A stretch of DNA of 25,439 nucleotides, taken from IMG/VR virus record IMGVR_UViG_3300030109_001033, positions 1 to 25,439 of that record. One strand, written 5' to 3'. The notes below the pieces were generated by a model that was not told the DNA's origin, made no database searches, and worked only from the letters and a program-made list of their open reading frames with translations. Positions 1 to 7,937 of this stretch are shown one piece after another; positions within the stretch are counted from its first letter, which is position 1, and the number at the start of each line of letters is the position of its first letter. Position numbers and translations under genes: made by a program. This DNA comes from a virus.

Positions 1-161
1 GAAGTGTGTGTGTCTGCATTTGTTGTTATTGCTTCTGTGCCAAAACTTAATCCTTCTGCAATAAGTTCTAAATTTGTATTAGTGGTATCGCCCCAAGTTC
101 CTGACTGTTCACCTGTGGTTATTTCTTCTAATCTTAAATCGTTTACATATGTACTTGCCAT
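1..161 (-). CDS. Tail-fibre-like structural protein, N-terminal part (runs off left edge)
   Basis: The ATG is at 161-159 and the frame stays open to the window edge, so only about the first 53 residues are visible. They begin MASTYVNDLRLEEI and continue through a TGEQSGTWGDTTNTNLELI stretch and TNADTHT. From memory, this Thr/Asn-rich start with GTWG and TNADTHT motifs is common at the N terminus of tail-fibre or tail-associated proteins in marine phages. It is the most downstream gene visible in the late operon, consistent with a tail or fibre role. The C-terminal domain that would decide the function lies outside the window. The reading frame is certain; the role is inferred. Confidence 0.75.
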   Translation of the reverse strand, partial: MASTYVNDLRLEEITTGEQSGTWGDTTNTNLELIAEGLSFGTEAITTNADTHT

Positions 162-173
162 ATTTTATTCCTC

Positions 174-869
174 TTATGCTACTTCTTTCCAAGTTGGTGT
201 TTGTGAATCATCTATAGAACTCCAATTATCTGTTTGTGAATCATCTACTTGACTCCAATTAGGTGTTTGTGAATCATCTATTAAACCCCAAACATTAACT
301 ATTGTTGTTTGTCCTTCCCCTTCTACTCCTGTTGGTTCTACTAAAGCCTTACTTATATTAGTTACATTTCCAGTAGCAGTAGTTCCTGCAAAACCTGTAA
401 CCGCTAAATTATTGTTCGTTATTAAACTTTCATCACCAAGTCCACTTGTTGATGCTACAGCAGTTACACCAACTACAGCTACAGCCTGTACTACAACTTC
501 GCCTTGTTGTGTTGTTCCAGCATTACCAGTAACTTCTGTTAACGCTTTTGCTATTACAGTCTCAGCACCTAATGCTGTTGTTCCTACATTTCCTGTTACA
601 GCTATATTTGCAGCACATATAACACTTTCATCTCCGAGACCTGATGTCGATGTGACAGCAGATAATCCCTGTACTGCCTTACCTATTACAACAGAATTTC
701 CTAGTGCTGTTGTTCCTACATTTCCTGAAACTACAACTAATGATTTTGCAACTACTGTTTCTGAACCTAGTGCAGTAGTACCAACATTACCAGTAACTTC
801 TACAGGTGTGTGAGATCCCCAACTTCCAGCATTCCAAGTGCCTCTACCCCAACCTGCTACACTAGCCAT
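174..869 (-). CDS. Repetitive virion-associated protein (GNVGTTALG repeats)
   Basis: This 231-residue protein is built almost entirely of internal repeats. About five copies of a unit like VTGNVGTTALGxETVIAKAL alternate with two copies of a unit around TSTSGLGDES. The C terminus carries three tandem copies of an 11-residue unit IDDSQTPNWSQV, each with a conserved DDSQT and Trp. There is no signal peptide or membrane segment. Gly/Thr/Val-rich short repeats like these suggest a beta-rich fibre, spike or decoration protein. The start ATG overlaps the stop of the upstream gene by one base. No family is recognised with certainty; a structural role is inferred from repeats and position in the tail-side gene block. 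Confidence 0.75.
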   Translation of the reverse strand: MASVAGWGRGTWNAGSWGSHTPVEVTGNVGTTALGSETVVAKSLVVVSGNVGTTALGNSVVIGKAVQGLSAVTSTSGLGDESVICAANIAVTGNVGTTALGAETVIAKALTEVTGNAGTTQQGEVVVQAVAVVGVTAVASTSGLGDESLITNNNLAVTGFAGTTATGNVTNISKALVEPTGVEGEGQTTIVNVWGLIDDSQTPNWSQVDDSQTDNWSSIDDSQTPTWKEVA

Positions 870-1300
870 TAAGCTATTCTAATAATTGCGTTTGAAGCAT
901 CGGCTGTTGGAAACTGTATTGTAAAATCTCCGTTTGTGGAAGTTTTATCCCCTCCAAATGCTAAAATACAAACTGCTGGATCTCCAGAAGCTGAATCATT
1001 AAATATCATTGCACCATTAGCAGTAATTGTTGCAGAACTAAAAGTTAAATCTGCAAAATCAGTTAATGCTGTTGTTCCAGAAGTAGATGGATCTACTCTA
1101 GTTAGTGAACCGCCTTTAGCACTATAATTAGTTCCGCTAACTTCGTTAGAAGTTGTATATGCAGTTGTTGCAGCCCCTAATGAAGCCGAACTTGTATATA
1201 ACGCTAAATTAAAAGTGCTACCGCCTGAGTTTTTAAAATTATGGACCCCCTCAAGAAGTTCTTGCTTGAACGAAGTACACATAGCTTGCGATATAGCCAT
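869..1300 (-). CDS. Putative structural protein, beta-rich
   Basis: This 143-residue protein starts MAISQAMCTSFKQEL, has a short helical N terminus (about residues 5-20) and then a Thr/Ser/Ala/Gly-rich, beta-prone body ending IRIA. The start is well supported by a strong Shine-Dalgarno AAGGAG six bases upstream of the ATG. It overlaps the neighbouring starts and stops by one base on each side, so it is tightly coupled in the late operon. I recall similar proteins in uncultured marine phage genomes but no function for them. A minor head, tail or decoration role is likely from context only. Confidence 0.7.
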   Translation of the reverse strand: MAISQAMCTSFKQELLEGVHNFKNSGGSTFNLALYTSSASLGAATTAYTTSNEVSGTNYSAKGGSLTRVDPSTSGTTALTDFADLTFSSATITANGAMIFNDSASGDPAVCILAFGGDKTSTNGDFTIQFPTADASNAIIRIA

Positions 1301-1590
1301 TATAGTCTCCTTAAAATATCAGCCATATCTTTATGACCTTGTTTAGTTAAAAGATTGTGCATTGTAGTCCTATCGCTATTTATTGCATCTTTACAAGCTA
1401 ATACAATAACATGATACACCCTACTTTTGAAAGCTTCTGCTTGCGCTTTTACTTCAGGATTAGCTCCCTCTGCGACAGAAACTATTTTTTCCACGGCTCT
1501 TGCCGCAATTTCTTCTGGGGAAAACCCCCTATTTTTAGTAGTGTGTACGTTTACACTACTTATATCTGCTTTTACTTCTACGTTAAACAT
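1300..1590 (-). CDS. Hypothetical small helical phage protein
   Basis: This 96-residue protein is not recognised. The first 20 residues are polar and the remainder is predicted mainly helical, with EEIAARAVEKIVSVAEG and a C-terminal MADILRRL helix. There is no signal peptide or membrane segment. The stop overlaps the ATG of the downstream structural gene by one base and the upstream adaptor gene ends nine bases away, so it belongs to the same structural transcription unit. It may be a small connector, chaperone or tail-assembly factor; nothing in the sequence decides. Confidence 0.65.
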   Translation of the reverse strand: MFNVEVKADISSVNVHTTKNRGFSPEEIAARAVEKIVSVAEGANPEVKAQAEAFKSRVYHVIVLACKDAINSDRTTMHNLLTKQGHKDMADILRRL

Positions 1591-1598
1591 ATTTTCCC

Positions 1599-2246
1599 TT
1601 ATTGTTTATCCCGTATGACTTGCCCGGTCCTGTATTCATCTGTGCTTTCTCGGGACTCTCCAAGCATTTTAATAGAAATCATTGCTTCTGCAAAACGCTT
1701 TTCATACTCTTGTAAAACATCTGCTTCACCTTTCATAAAAGTATATGCTTCTACAAGGGATCCATAAAGCATAGCTTGTGTAGCATTTTCGCTTAACCAC
1801 GTAGTACCACTATCTGAACCAGCGGTTAAACTAGCTGGCCTGTAGTAATAATGTAACTCTGAAGAATAATTACTATCTGGCGTTGGACCAATAACAAACG
1901 TGTTAACGTCAAACTGAGCATAGTAACGCGGAGTTCCTGTGGTGCTACTGTTTGGATTAAACGTTTGTATAAAGTTCACGTCTTTAAAATCTAAAAAAGT
2001 TTTTACGCTACTGGATGTAATAGAAAGAGAAAAAGGGGACAAAAAATCGCTAGGACTACTTAAATACTCATTAGAAGCAGTCATTGTTCCAGTAACATTT
2101 TTTCTAAAAATATCTAAATGTGTGTTTTTTAAAATACGTTCTTCGGTATTTGTTATAAACGTGTTTAGTGTAGAGGTAAACGTAGTTTCATCATTCTCGG
2201 TATAATTTTGTATTGCTGTTTTTAATGTGGCTAATGTAAAACTCAT
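1599..2246 (-). CDS. Head-tail adaptor-like protein (SU10-adaptor/gp6-like)
   Basis: This 215-residue protein begins with a helical region (MSFTLATLKTAIQNYTEND) typical of head-tail adaptors. A central beta region follows, with FLDFKDVNFIQ and GTPRYYAQFDVNTFVIGPTP, then a C-terminal helix bundle where Tyr/Phe/Met-rich helices pass through EAYTFMKGEADVLQEYEKRF. This layout matches, as I remember them, phage adaptor proteins that form the ring under the portal (SU10-type adaptor). The ATG overlaps the last base of the upstream gene. It lies next to a second connector-type gene at 2551-3435. The family match is from memory and could not be tested by search. Confidence 0.65.
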   Translation of the reverse strand: MSFTLATLKTAIQNYTENDETTFTSTLNTFITNTEERILKNTHLDIFRKNVTGTMTASNEYLSSPSDFLSPFSLSITSSSVKTFLDFKDVNFIQTFNPNSSTTGTPRYYAQFDVNTFVIGPTPDSNYSSELHYYYRPASLTAGSDSGTTWLSENATQAMLYGSLVEAYTFMKGEADVLQEYEKRFAEAMISIKMLGESRESTDEYRTGQVIRDKQ

Positions 2247-2548
2247 TATGTACTCACCGTAACTTGACCAACAACAGCAAAAGCTCTTATTGGAGTAAAT
2301 GTTTTTTCAGACAGCAAAGGTGTTCCGACATAAGTAACAACGGGTTCTACTCTGTCTGGTCTTGGGTTTTTTAGAGCTTGAGGATCAAAAGTTTTTCGTC
2401 GTGGCTCTATTTGTGGGTGTTTTGTTTCAAACTCGTCAAAACCCACTAGCATACCGGTCCATTCTTTTCTCATTTTATTTAATGGATAACGAAATCCAGA
2501 TCTATCTGATATTCCGTAAGCATTTTTCCCAGTTGCATATTTAGCCAT
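2246..2548 (-). CDS. Conserved phage structural protein, hypothetical
   Basis: This 100-residue soluble protein begins MAKYATGKNAYGISDRSGFR and has a central KHPQIEPRRK segment, Pro-rich (ALKNPRPDRVEPV), followed by a beta-prone C terminus. Small proteins with this KNAYGISDRSG-type start sit between connector genes in other marine phages, as far as I recall; their role is unassigned. It lies between the two head-tail connector candidates and overlaps the downstream one by one base. A connector or stopper role is possible but only inferred from position. Confidence 0.65.
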   Translation of the reverse strand: MAKYATGKNAYGISDRSGFRYPLNKMRKEWTGMLVGFDEFETKHPQIEPRRKTFDPQALKNPRPDRVEPVVTYVGTPLLSEKTFTPIRAFAVVGQVTVST

Positions 2549-2550
2549 AA

Positions 2551-3435
2551 CTAACCGCCATAGTAACTAAAACTAGGTGTTATCTGCAAAGAAGCCCGAT
2601 CTCTGTCTTCTTCCCTAGCTCTATTAAATTCTTCTTCGTAAATAGCTTTTAGTATTTCAATTCTTTGCGGCGCACGTTTTATAGCTAAGTAATAAGCCAA
2701 ACCTGCGGCTAAACAAGGATAAAAACGAAAAGGTATCTGTAAAGTGTTGGTGTAATCGTCTGCGTCGTCCATACGAACTAAACGGTCAAATTTAACAATA
2801 TCTGTATTGTTTTCTGGAACAGGCCAAAGTTTTAAAGTTGGACTTATTTGGCGATCTAAAAAAAACTGAGAAGGTCTTCCAGTTTGCGATTTAGTAGGTA
2901 TGTTTAAATACTCACTTCGGCTTAAACGAGTTAAAGCATAGTCTGTTCCGTCTCGAGTAATTACCACGGATAAAACATCAATTGTTTTTTGCACCGGAGT
3001 TAAATCAACTGCAGCAGATAACGTAGTTGTAGCGGCACTTGTGCCGCCTGTTAAAGTTTCGCCATTGCTAAAAGTTCCAGAAGGAATTGTAATAGCCATA
3101 GAAGTAGACGAAGGTAAACTTGTTATTGAAGCAGTTGCTGCGCTAGTACCGCCGGTTATAGTTTCACCTACAGTAAAACTACCGCTTGCGCCAACTGTCA
3201 TGGTTAAATTACCGCCTGGATAATTACCTATATCCGAAGCTAAAGTAATTGAAGTTTGGTCTATAGTCCATTGATTTAAACCACGATTCGCCCAATCTGC
3301 TAAAAGCAGGTTCAAAGAACGTCTTGCTGTTTTTAAATCGTAACCCGTGCGTACTTCCAAACCACAACGCTCAAAAGCTTCTTCTACGTAGCTTGCTACG
3401 TCTAGTTCAAAGTTTACTGATGATGAAGTAGCCAT
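2551..3435 (-). CDS. Head-tail connector / tail accessory factor (P22 gp4-like) with inserted repeat domain
   Basis: The 294-residue protein begins with helices containing ARRSLNLLLADWANRG, a hallmark I associate with P22 gp4-type DNA-stabilisation and connector proteins. The usual continuation (VLSVVITRDGTDYALTRLSRSEY, residues about 154-176, then GRPSQFFLDRQ and LKLWPVPE at 187-208) follows only after an extra segment at about residues 72-147. That segment contains two copies of a FxxGETxTGGTSAAT motif (near 87-101 and 122-136) and looks like a small beta domain inserted in a loop. The C terminus is helical and charged. The role is to join the portal ring to the tail and keep packaged DNA inside; this is inferred from family resemblance and position. 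Confidence 0.7.
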   Translation of the reverse strand: MATSSSVNFELDVASYVEEAFERCGLEVRTGYDLKTARRSLNLLLADWANRGLNQWTIDQTSITLASDIGNYPGGNLTMTVGASGSFTVGETITGGTSAATASITSLPSSTSMAITIPSGTFSNGETLTGGTSAATTTLSAAVDLTPVQKTIDVLSVVITRDGTDYALTRLSRSEYLNIPTKSQTGRPSQFFLDRQISPTLKLWPVPENNTDIVKFDRLVRMDDADDYTNTLQIPFRFYPCLAAGLAYYLAIKRAPQRIEILKAIYEEEFNRAREEDRDRASLQITPSFSYYGG

Positions 3436-4068
3436 TTATTTTTTCAATTCTTTGTCTAAAATTTTCTGCATTTCTTTAGTACCAAAACTAGGAGTTTGAA
3501 TTTTACCTGTTTTGACCTTGCCAATTTCTTTGCCTAACTTAGTCCCAACGATTCTTGCCGCAGTTACTGCACCACCGGCTGCCATTTCAGCAAAATCATC
3601 AATTGCCGCGCCTGCAGCTACATAACCAACTGCTGCAGCAGGGTCTGCTGCGCCCAAATTAACTCGGCTTTTAGCTTTTGCCATTTTACTTTTAGGCGGC
3701 CTGCCCTTACGTTTTTGTTTATCAAATAACTTTTTACCGGCTTTACCAACTTCTTTAGCTGCTTTCATGCCTGCGGCTACTGCGCCACCGGCTGCCATGT
3801 AACCCATGTTGTTACGTACTTCTTCAGGTAACTTTTTAAGGCCTACCTGACCTTTACCGGGCTTTTTTAGGCTTTTCCCCTTGTTAACCATGCCACCGGC
3901 TCTCATTCTTTTCTTAACGCCGACTTTCTTAACCATGCCACCGCCGCGCATTTTCTTAACCATACCGCCGGCTCTCATTCTCTTTTTAACCATACCGCCT
4001 GAACGCATTTTTTTTACGCCGGTTTTTTTGACGGCACCGTTTCCTAAATTAACTCTGCTTCTGTTCAT
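3436..4068 (-). CDS. Lys/Gly-rich repeat protein with AT-hook-like motif
   Basis: This 210-residue, very basic protein opens with about four imperfect repeats of a KKRMRAGGMV unit (residues about 19-65). A helical middle follows, then a KRKGRPPKSK segment that matches the GRP core of an AT-hook, a minor-groove DNA-binding motif. A SRVNLG motif occurs twice, at the N terminus and mid-protein, suggesting internal duplication. Two AAGGAV segments add Ala/Gly-rich hinges. It probably binds DNA or nucleic acid inside the head or during assembly. It overlaps the upstream gene by four bases and abuts the connector gene. No named family is claimed. Confidence 0.65.
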   Translation of the reverse strand: MNRSRVNLGNGAVKKTGVKKMRSGGMVKKRMRAGGMVKKMRGGGMVKKVGVKKRMRAGGMVNKGKSLKKPGKGQVGLKKLPEEVRNNMGYMAAGGAVAAGMKAAKEVGKAGKKLFDKQKRKGRPPKSKMAKAKSRVNLGAADPAAAVGYVAAGAAIDDFAEMAAGGAVTAARIVGTKLGKEIGKVKTGKIQTPSFGTKEMQKILDKELKK

Positions 4069-4643
4069 GTTTTTTCCTTCGTAAGTTTATCGTAAAAATG
4101 TTGTCTTAATTCAAAAACATGGGGTGCATTATTATCCCCAAAGTAATATTTATAGTAACCTAATTTTTGTAGCTTGTTAGCAGATTCTTGTAACTTTTTT
4201 AATCTCTGAACAAATATCATAGCATATTCTTGCTGAACAATGGGCTCAAAACTACCGTCGTCTATTGTTTCATTTGTTTCGTCGGTTGGGTGAAAACCCA
4301 TTACCCATATATCTTCGTCTATAAACATTTTTTCAGAAATAGCTTCATTTAGGTCAACTAAATAATTGTGAAATTTTTCTGGATCTTCTTCATACGCTAA
4401 GTCTACTAAAATAATAACCTCGTACTTATCTTCAAAAGTAGAAATCAAAGAGTATAAAGATTGATAACCGGGATCATATTTAAAAGAAATACCGACGGTT
4501 TCTTGGCCCCAGGCTTTATTTGCGTAAGCGCAAACAGGTAAGTTGCCACATTCTTCGTTCGGAGTTTCTAAAGCATATTGCGACCATTGTTTAATTTCGT
4601 CGCAAATTTTTCTTTCTAAACCCGTGTAAGAAACGTGGCGCAT
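4065..4643 (-). CDS. Hypothetical phage protein in structural block
   Basis: This 192-residue protein is not recognised. It has an alpha/beta look: EVIILVDLAY is a buried beta strand, IDEDIWVMGFHP a second, and QEYAMIFVQRLKK a third strand or helix. It is acidic, has no signal peptide, and the last 40 residues are aromatic and charged. The stop overlaps the ATG of the basic repeat protein by four bases (ATGA type). Its position among connector genes suggests tail completion or head-tail joining, which is inference only. Confidence 0.65.
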   Translation of the reverse strand: MRHVSYTGLERKICDEIKQWSQYALETPNEECGNLPVCAYANKAWGQETVGISFKYDPGYQSLYSLISTFEDKYEVIILVDLAYEEDPEKFHNYLVDLNEAISEKMFIDEDIWVMGFHPTDETNETIDDGSFEPIVQQEYAMIFVQRLKKLQESANKLQKLGYYKYYFGDNNAPHVFELRQHFYDKLTKEKT

Positions 4644-4658
4644 AACTTACCTTATTTT

Positions 4659-5273
4659 TTAAGCATGAAATACCGTCATAGTATTAAACGTAGCAACGGT
4701 ATACTGCACATAAATACCACTAGCAAAAACTACACCCTCGTCCGGTATAGTTAAATCCCTGGTTACAGTAGCACTTGCTACCGTTCCTACTTTATACAAA
4801 GAAGTTCCTGTAGGAGAAGTAGTTAAAAAATCTAACACGCCTGCGGTAGCGGTACAAACTAAATTAATACCTTGAAATCTAGCTCTCCCAGCAAAAATTA
4901 CGTCGGCTGCCGCCGCGTTAACACCTGCTGAAACATTTCCTGCTGGATTACCTACTGCAGATATACCGGTTACTGTTTTAAAATACTTACTACCGGTAGC
5001 TGTACCAGCATTTGCACCTGTTATAGATTCTGTTTGAGAATCACCATTAACATCAGTGCCTGTTACAGTAAATGATATACCGGAATCGTCTCCGGCAGAT
5101 AAAATAGTTACTACTCTACCTGCGTCAAAAGTACAAGAACCGCCAGAAGCTAACGCACCACCTATAGTGAGTGCTGCATTGTTACCAACTGACGCTGCTG
5201 CAGAAATTCCATCAGCATCCAAAGCTTGAGTGTCGGCGGTAACGTGTACTGCTTTTACATCTGAACCAGCCAT
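4659..5273 (-). CDS. Putative head/tail structural protein, beta-rich
   Basis: This 204-residue protein is rich in Gly, Ala, Thr and Val with regular short strands (TVTGTDVNGDSQTESITGAN, then YFKTVTGISAV). It has no signal peptide or membrane helix. The composition is that of an extracellular or capsid-surface beta-sandwich, such as a decoration protein or tail-associated protein. The upstream gene at 5284-6189 has a similar composition, and both follow the capsid gene. No family name can be given. The ATG at 5273 is preceded on the minus strand by a GGAGTGA ribosome-binding region. Confidence 0.65.
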   Translation of the reverse strand: MAGSDVKAVHVTADTQALDADGISAAASVGNNAALTIGGALASGGSCTFDAGRVVTILSAGDDSGISFTVTGTDVNGDSQTESITGANAGTATGSKYFKTVTGISAVGNPAGNVSAGVNAAAADVIFAGRARFQGINLVCTATAGVLDFLTTSPTGTSLYKVGTVASATVTRDLTIPDEGVVFASGIYVQYTVATFNTMTVFHA

Positions 5274-5283
5274 AATTCACTCC

Positions 5284-6189
5284 TTACCCAAGATTCATGT
5301 TAATTAAAGAATACTCAGTGTTAGCCGAAACCGCCATTACGTCACCAACTTCTTGTAGTACGTTATCAGTTGCTGGTGCAACACCGCCTGCTGTACCGCC
5401 AGAGCGAACTGCCGCATTACCTACAACTAAAGTACCTACAGTAAGAAGTGCCGCCGGTCCCTTAATCACCGCCCAACCAAAGTAGTCAGCAGTCATATCA
5501 ATAACAGTAGCTCCCATTAACGCACCTGTTTCAGTTGCTGGTGCAACAATAAGGTTTGTGTTCGGGTTTTCGATTAAAGATAATTGTGAGCTTGTTGTTA
5601 AAGCAGTTACGAGTGCGTCATAACAAGTAATAACTACAGAAGGATCTGCTGAATGATCGTGTGCTGGATTAGATTTTACTCTAAGCATTTGACCTTCACC
5701 ATTTACGTCATTTACCCAAAGATAACCGTCTGCGTATTGATTAAGTGTTAAATCAGTTCCACCAGTTTCTACAGATATTGCAGTTTCACCAGCATCAACT
5801 GCGGCTGTTGCTGTCATGTTAGCGTGATCAGAAACGACTGCTGCGTGTTGCAAAAGTTTACCAGCAGTTACTGCTGTTCCACCAATTTCAACGTAACGAT
5901 AAACATTGTTACCATAAATTAATGTACTTCCTAGTGGAAATAACTGAGTTGCGCTTTCAGCGTATGGGTTAGCTGTGCCGTATTGACTACCGCCTTTACC
6001 TACGATTAAATCAGCCGGTCCGTAACCAGTTGCCGCTGCGTATTGAATATGTCCACCAGCATCATTGTAGAAATTACCGTCTGCATTAACCACCATGCCA
6101 TCAGTGACTGCACCTGTAGTAGAGTTTATATCAATGGTCTTAAAACCATTTTCGGACCGAACTGGTCCATTAAAAGTTGAATTTGCCAT
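5284..6189 (-). CDS. Putative structural protein, decoration- or tail-like
   Basis: This 301-residue protein starts MANSTFNGPVRSENGFKTID and is Gly/Ala/Thr/Val-rich with alternating strands. Middle segments such as YADGYLWVNDVNGEGQMLRV look like a compact beta domain. It is the first gene after the terminator that follows the capsid gene, so it may have its own control. Its ATG has a GAGG ribosome-binding site (6198-6201) eight bases upstream, and a hairpin-forming inverted repeat lies a little further upstream. I recall homologues annotated only as structural proteins in marine phages. A virion role is likely; the exact place is unknown. Confidence 0.7.
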   Translation of the reverse strand: MANSTFNGPVRSENGFKTIDINSTTGAVTDGMVVNADGNFYNDAGGHIQYAAATGYGPADLIVGKGGSQYGTANPYAESATQLFPLGSTLIYGNNVYRYVEIGGTAVTAGKLLQHAAVVSDHANMTATAAVDAGETAISVETGGTDLTLNQYADGYLWVNDVNGEGQMLRVKSNPAHDHSADPSVVITCYDALVTALTTSSQLSLIENPNTNLIVAPATETGALMGATVIDMTADYFGWAVIKGPAALLTVGTLVVGNAAVRSGGTAGGVAPATDNVLQEVGDVMAVSANTEYSLINMNLG

Positions 6190-6211
6190 ATTACTTTCCT
6201 CAAAAGAAAAA

Positions 6212-6251
6212 CTTTATCGTCTTGGCTTGTCTGCTAGGTCAGTCGATAAAG
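6212..6251 (-). promoter_or_regulatory. Inverted repeat in 5' leader of the structural gene at 5284-6189
   Basis: CTTTATCG (6212-6219) pairs with CGATAAAG (6244-6251), leaving a 24-base loop. On the minus strand it lies about 10 bases upstream of the GAGG ribosome-binding site and is followed by a T-rich run. It could be a leader hairpin that stabilises the message or a weak terminator. The repeat is seen directly; the function is inferred. Confidence 0.4.
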
Positions 6252-6291
6252 AAAATTTACCCTAGTTCTAAATTACTTTTTAAATATACCT

Positions 6292-6323
6292 TAAAAAGAA
6301 AAAGGCGGCAAGAAGCCGCCTTT
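6292..6323 (-). terminator. Rho-independent terminator after the major capsid gene
   Basis: On the minus strand AAAGGCGGC - TTCTT - GCCGCCTTT forms a 9-bp GC-rich stem with a 5-base loop, followed at once by a T-rich run (TTTTTCTTTTT). It starts about 20 bases after the capsid stop codon. It is the clearest terminator inside the late operon and probably sets different expression levels for capsid and downstream genes. Confidence 0.85.
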
Positions 6324-6343
6324 CTTTATAGCTCAATTTTAAA

Positions 6344-7249
6344 CTAAGCTCCTGGGGTTCCAAACACAGAGCGCCAGTCAGAAACTCCGAAACTGTAACG
6401 CTCTCTAGCTTTAAAGCGAGAGTTTCCAGTATCAAAGTCCCCTTCCATCGCAGTGCGAATAGGAGTTCTTTGGAATAGTTTAAAACCATTTGGCGCATCA
6501 GTTTTGATGAAAAACGCATCAGTATCTGTCAAGAAGTGGTTTACAACCGCTCCTTCGGGAAGCATACCCATAGAATTTACTGCGTTTACATCATTGTCTG
6601 AAGATCCTGGTCGCAAGTTTGAAGCGATAAGGCGCTCTGCAATAAACTGTAGCTCTTTAGGAATGATTAATTTCATTCCACGAACCGCAATTTTAAGACC
6701 GCGCTCGTCTGTTAAACCTGCAATATCAATCAACATTTGTTCCAAAGAAGTTTCATTTAGGTCTGAAGCCGTTGATAAAAGGTTTCTTTGGTTTCCGCTG
6801 ATTGATGGGTGAGAAGAAGAACAAAGTGCAGCACCGTCTCCTACTGGACTGCTAGTAGAAAAGGCGTTGTTTAATATCGAAGCAGCTTTGATCTGTTTGG
6901 ATTGACTCATAGATCGTGCTAGTGCGCGTGTGTAACGAGCCGCTAAACGGTCATATAAGTTATCTTCAATCGCTTCTTCTGTAATACTGAAAGCTAACGC
7001 AATAGTTTCATGCGTGTAACGTGCAGTAAATGTTTCTTGCGCATCATCAAAAGAAATTGCGCTTCCTTCGGCTTTAACCGGTGCGGTTCCAAAGCCTGAA
7101 AGCATTGTTTCTTCCTCGAACGCTCGATCAGAAGTTTCAGTTTCAAAGATCTGTTCGTGTTCTTTTTCATATCTATCATACTCGAGTCCGAATAAAGCAT
7201 TTAATCCGGGTTCGAGCTCTTTCGCTAGTTGTGCTCTTGAAATAGCCAT
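6344..7249 (-). CDS. Major capsid protein (HK97-fold, Mu gpT-like)
   Basis: This 301-residue protein has the features of a phage major head subunit of the Mu gpT type. An acidic helical N terminus (LAKELEPGLNALFGLEYDRY) is followed by the strand/helix core TFTARYTHETIALAFSITEE and AARYTRALARSMSQSKQ. GLKIAVRGMKLIIPKELQFIAE and NAVNSMGMLPEG form the A-domain region, and the protein ends FKARERYSFGVSDWRSVFG. It forms the icosahedral shell. It lies downstream of scaffold and GroES-like genes, as expected, and is followed by a strong terminator. The ATG has an AGAGGG ribosome-binding site. The assignment rests on length, motifs and context; the gpT comparison is from memory. Confidence 0.85.
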   Translation of the reverse strand: MAISRAQLAKELEPGLNALFGLEYDRYEKEHEQIFETETSDRAFEEETMLSGFGTAPVKAEGSAISFDDAQETFTARYTHETIALAFSITEEAIEDNLYDRLAARYTRALARSMSQSKQIKAASILNNAFSTSSPVGDGAALCSSSHPSISGNQRNLLSTASDLNETSLEQMLIDIAGLTDERGLKIAVRGMKLIIPKELQFIAERLIASNLRPGSSDNDVNAVNSMGMLPEGAVVNHFLTDTDAFFIKTDAPNGFKLFQRTPIRTAMEGDFDTGNSRFKARERYSFGVSDWRSVFGTPGA

Positions 7250-7266
7250 TTTTTATGCCCTCTTGA

Positions 7267-7917
7267 TTAAATGCCGGTTGAATCCGCAGTAGTCTGCGAA
7301 TCAAATCGACGAGTTGCTGCATTAAAGTGTGCGTTTAGTCTTACTAACAACGGAATACCCGCTGCAGAAAAGTCACTATTCGCGTCATCATCTACAATAC
7401 CTACAATACGCAACGGTAGTGTTGCTGTTGTAGCGATTGAAGATACGCTTAATGCTGAGTTAGAACGCCCCGTATCATCAGAACCTGTACGGGCAGAAGT
7501 ACCAAGTGTAGCGTTTGCGAACACGCCTGCTAGAGCAGTTGCTCTATTAGTAAGCGTAGCATCAGACGCAACTTGGAATAATTGATTTGGGTTATCAGCT
7601 ACAAACGCTTTTACAGGATGATTTGTATCAACGCTGACGCTGTTAGAACCCGGCCAGTAGTTTAGAAAAACTGGCTTTTTCTTAACGGAGTCATGGTACA
7701 TAACGCCTGTTAAGACACCTAAAGCTTGTGTAGTGCCACCACTTGTAGCTCCAGCATAAGTAATTACGCCAGCAGCAAGTGGGACCACAATACCATACTG
7801 GTATATAGCATTAGTGTTATCGGAAGCAATTTCATACTCGGTTACACCGGTAGAATTAGCGCCACTCCCAACAAGTCCAACAGGGCGAAGACCATAGGCA
7901 GTTTCTTGATTTGCCAT
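7267..7917 (-). CDS. Putative head decoration / capsid-associated protein
   Basis: This 216-residue protein begins MANQETAYGLRPVG, a start I recall from a marine phage head-protein family next to the capsid gene. It is rich in Ala, Thr, Gly and Val, has no signal peptide, and contains several beta-prone stretches (YQYGIVVPLAAGVITYAGA and LPLRIVGIVDDD). The last residues contain a Phe-Asp-Ser-Gln stretch after RLNAHFNAATR. The position immediately upstream of the major capsid gene suggests a decoration or minor head protein. A GAGGA ribosome-binding site precedes the ATG. The function is inferred. Confidence 0.7.
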   Translation of the reverse strand: MANQETAYGLRPVGLVGSGANSTGVTEYEIASDNTNAIYQYGIVVPLAAGVITYAGATSGGTTQALGVLTGVMYHDSVKKKPVFLNYWPGSNSVSVDTNHPVKAFVADNPNQLFQVASDATLTNRATALAGVFANATLGTSARTGSDDTGRSNSALSVSSIATTATLPLRIVGIVDDDANSDFSAAGIPLLVRLNAHFNAATRRFDSQTTADSTGI

Positions 7918-7937
7918 TTTATTGTCCTCAAATTAAT

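Noticed and set aside
412-813. Long plus-strand frame opposite the repetitive structural protein
   Set aside because: It is the mirror of the repetitive minus-strand gene; repeat DNA keeps both frames open. The minus-strand gene fits the operon.
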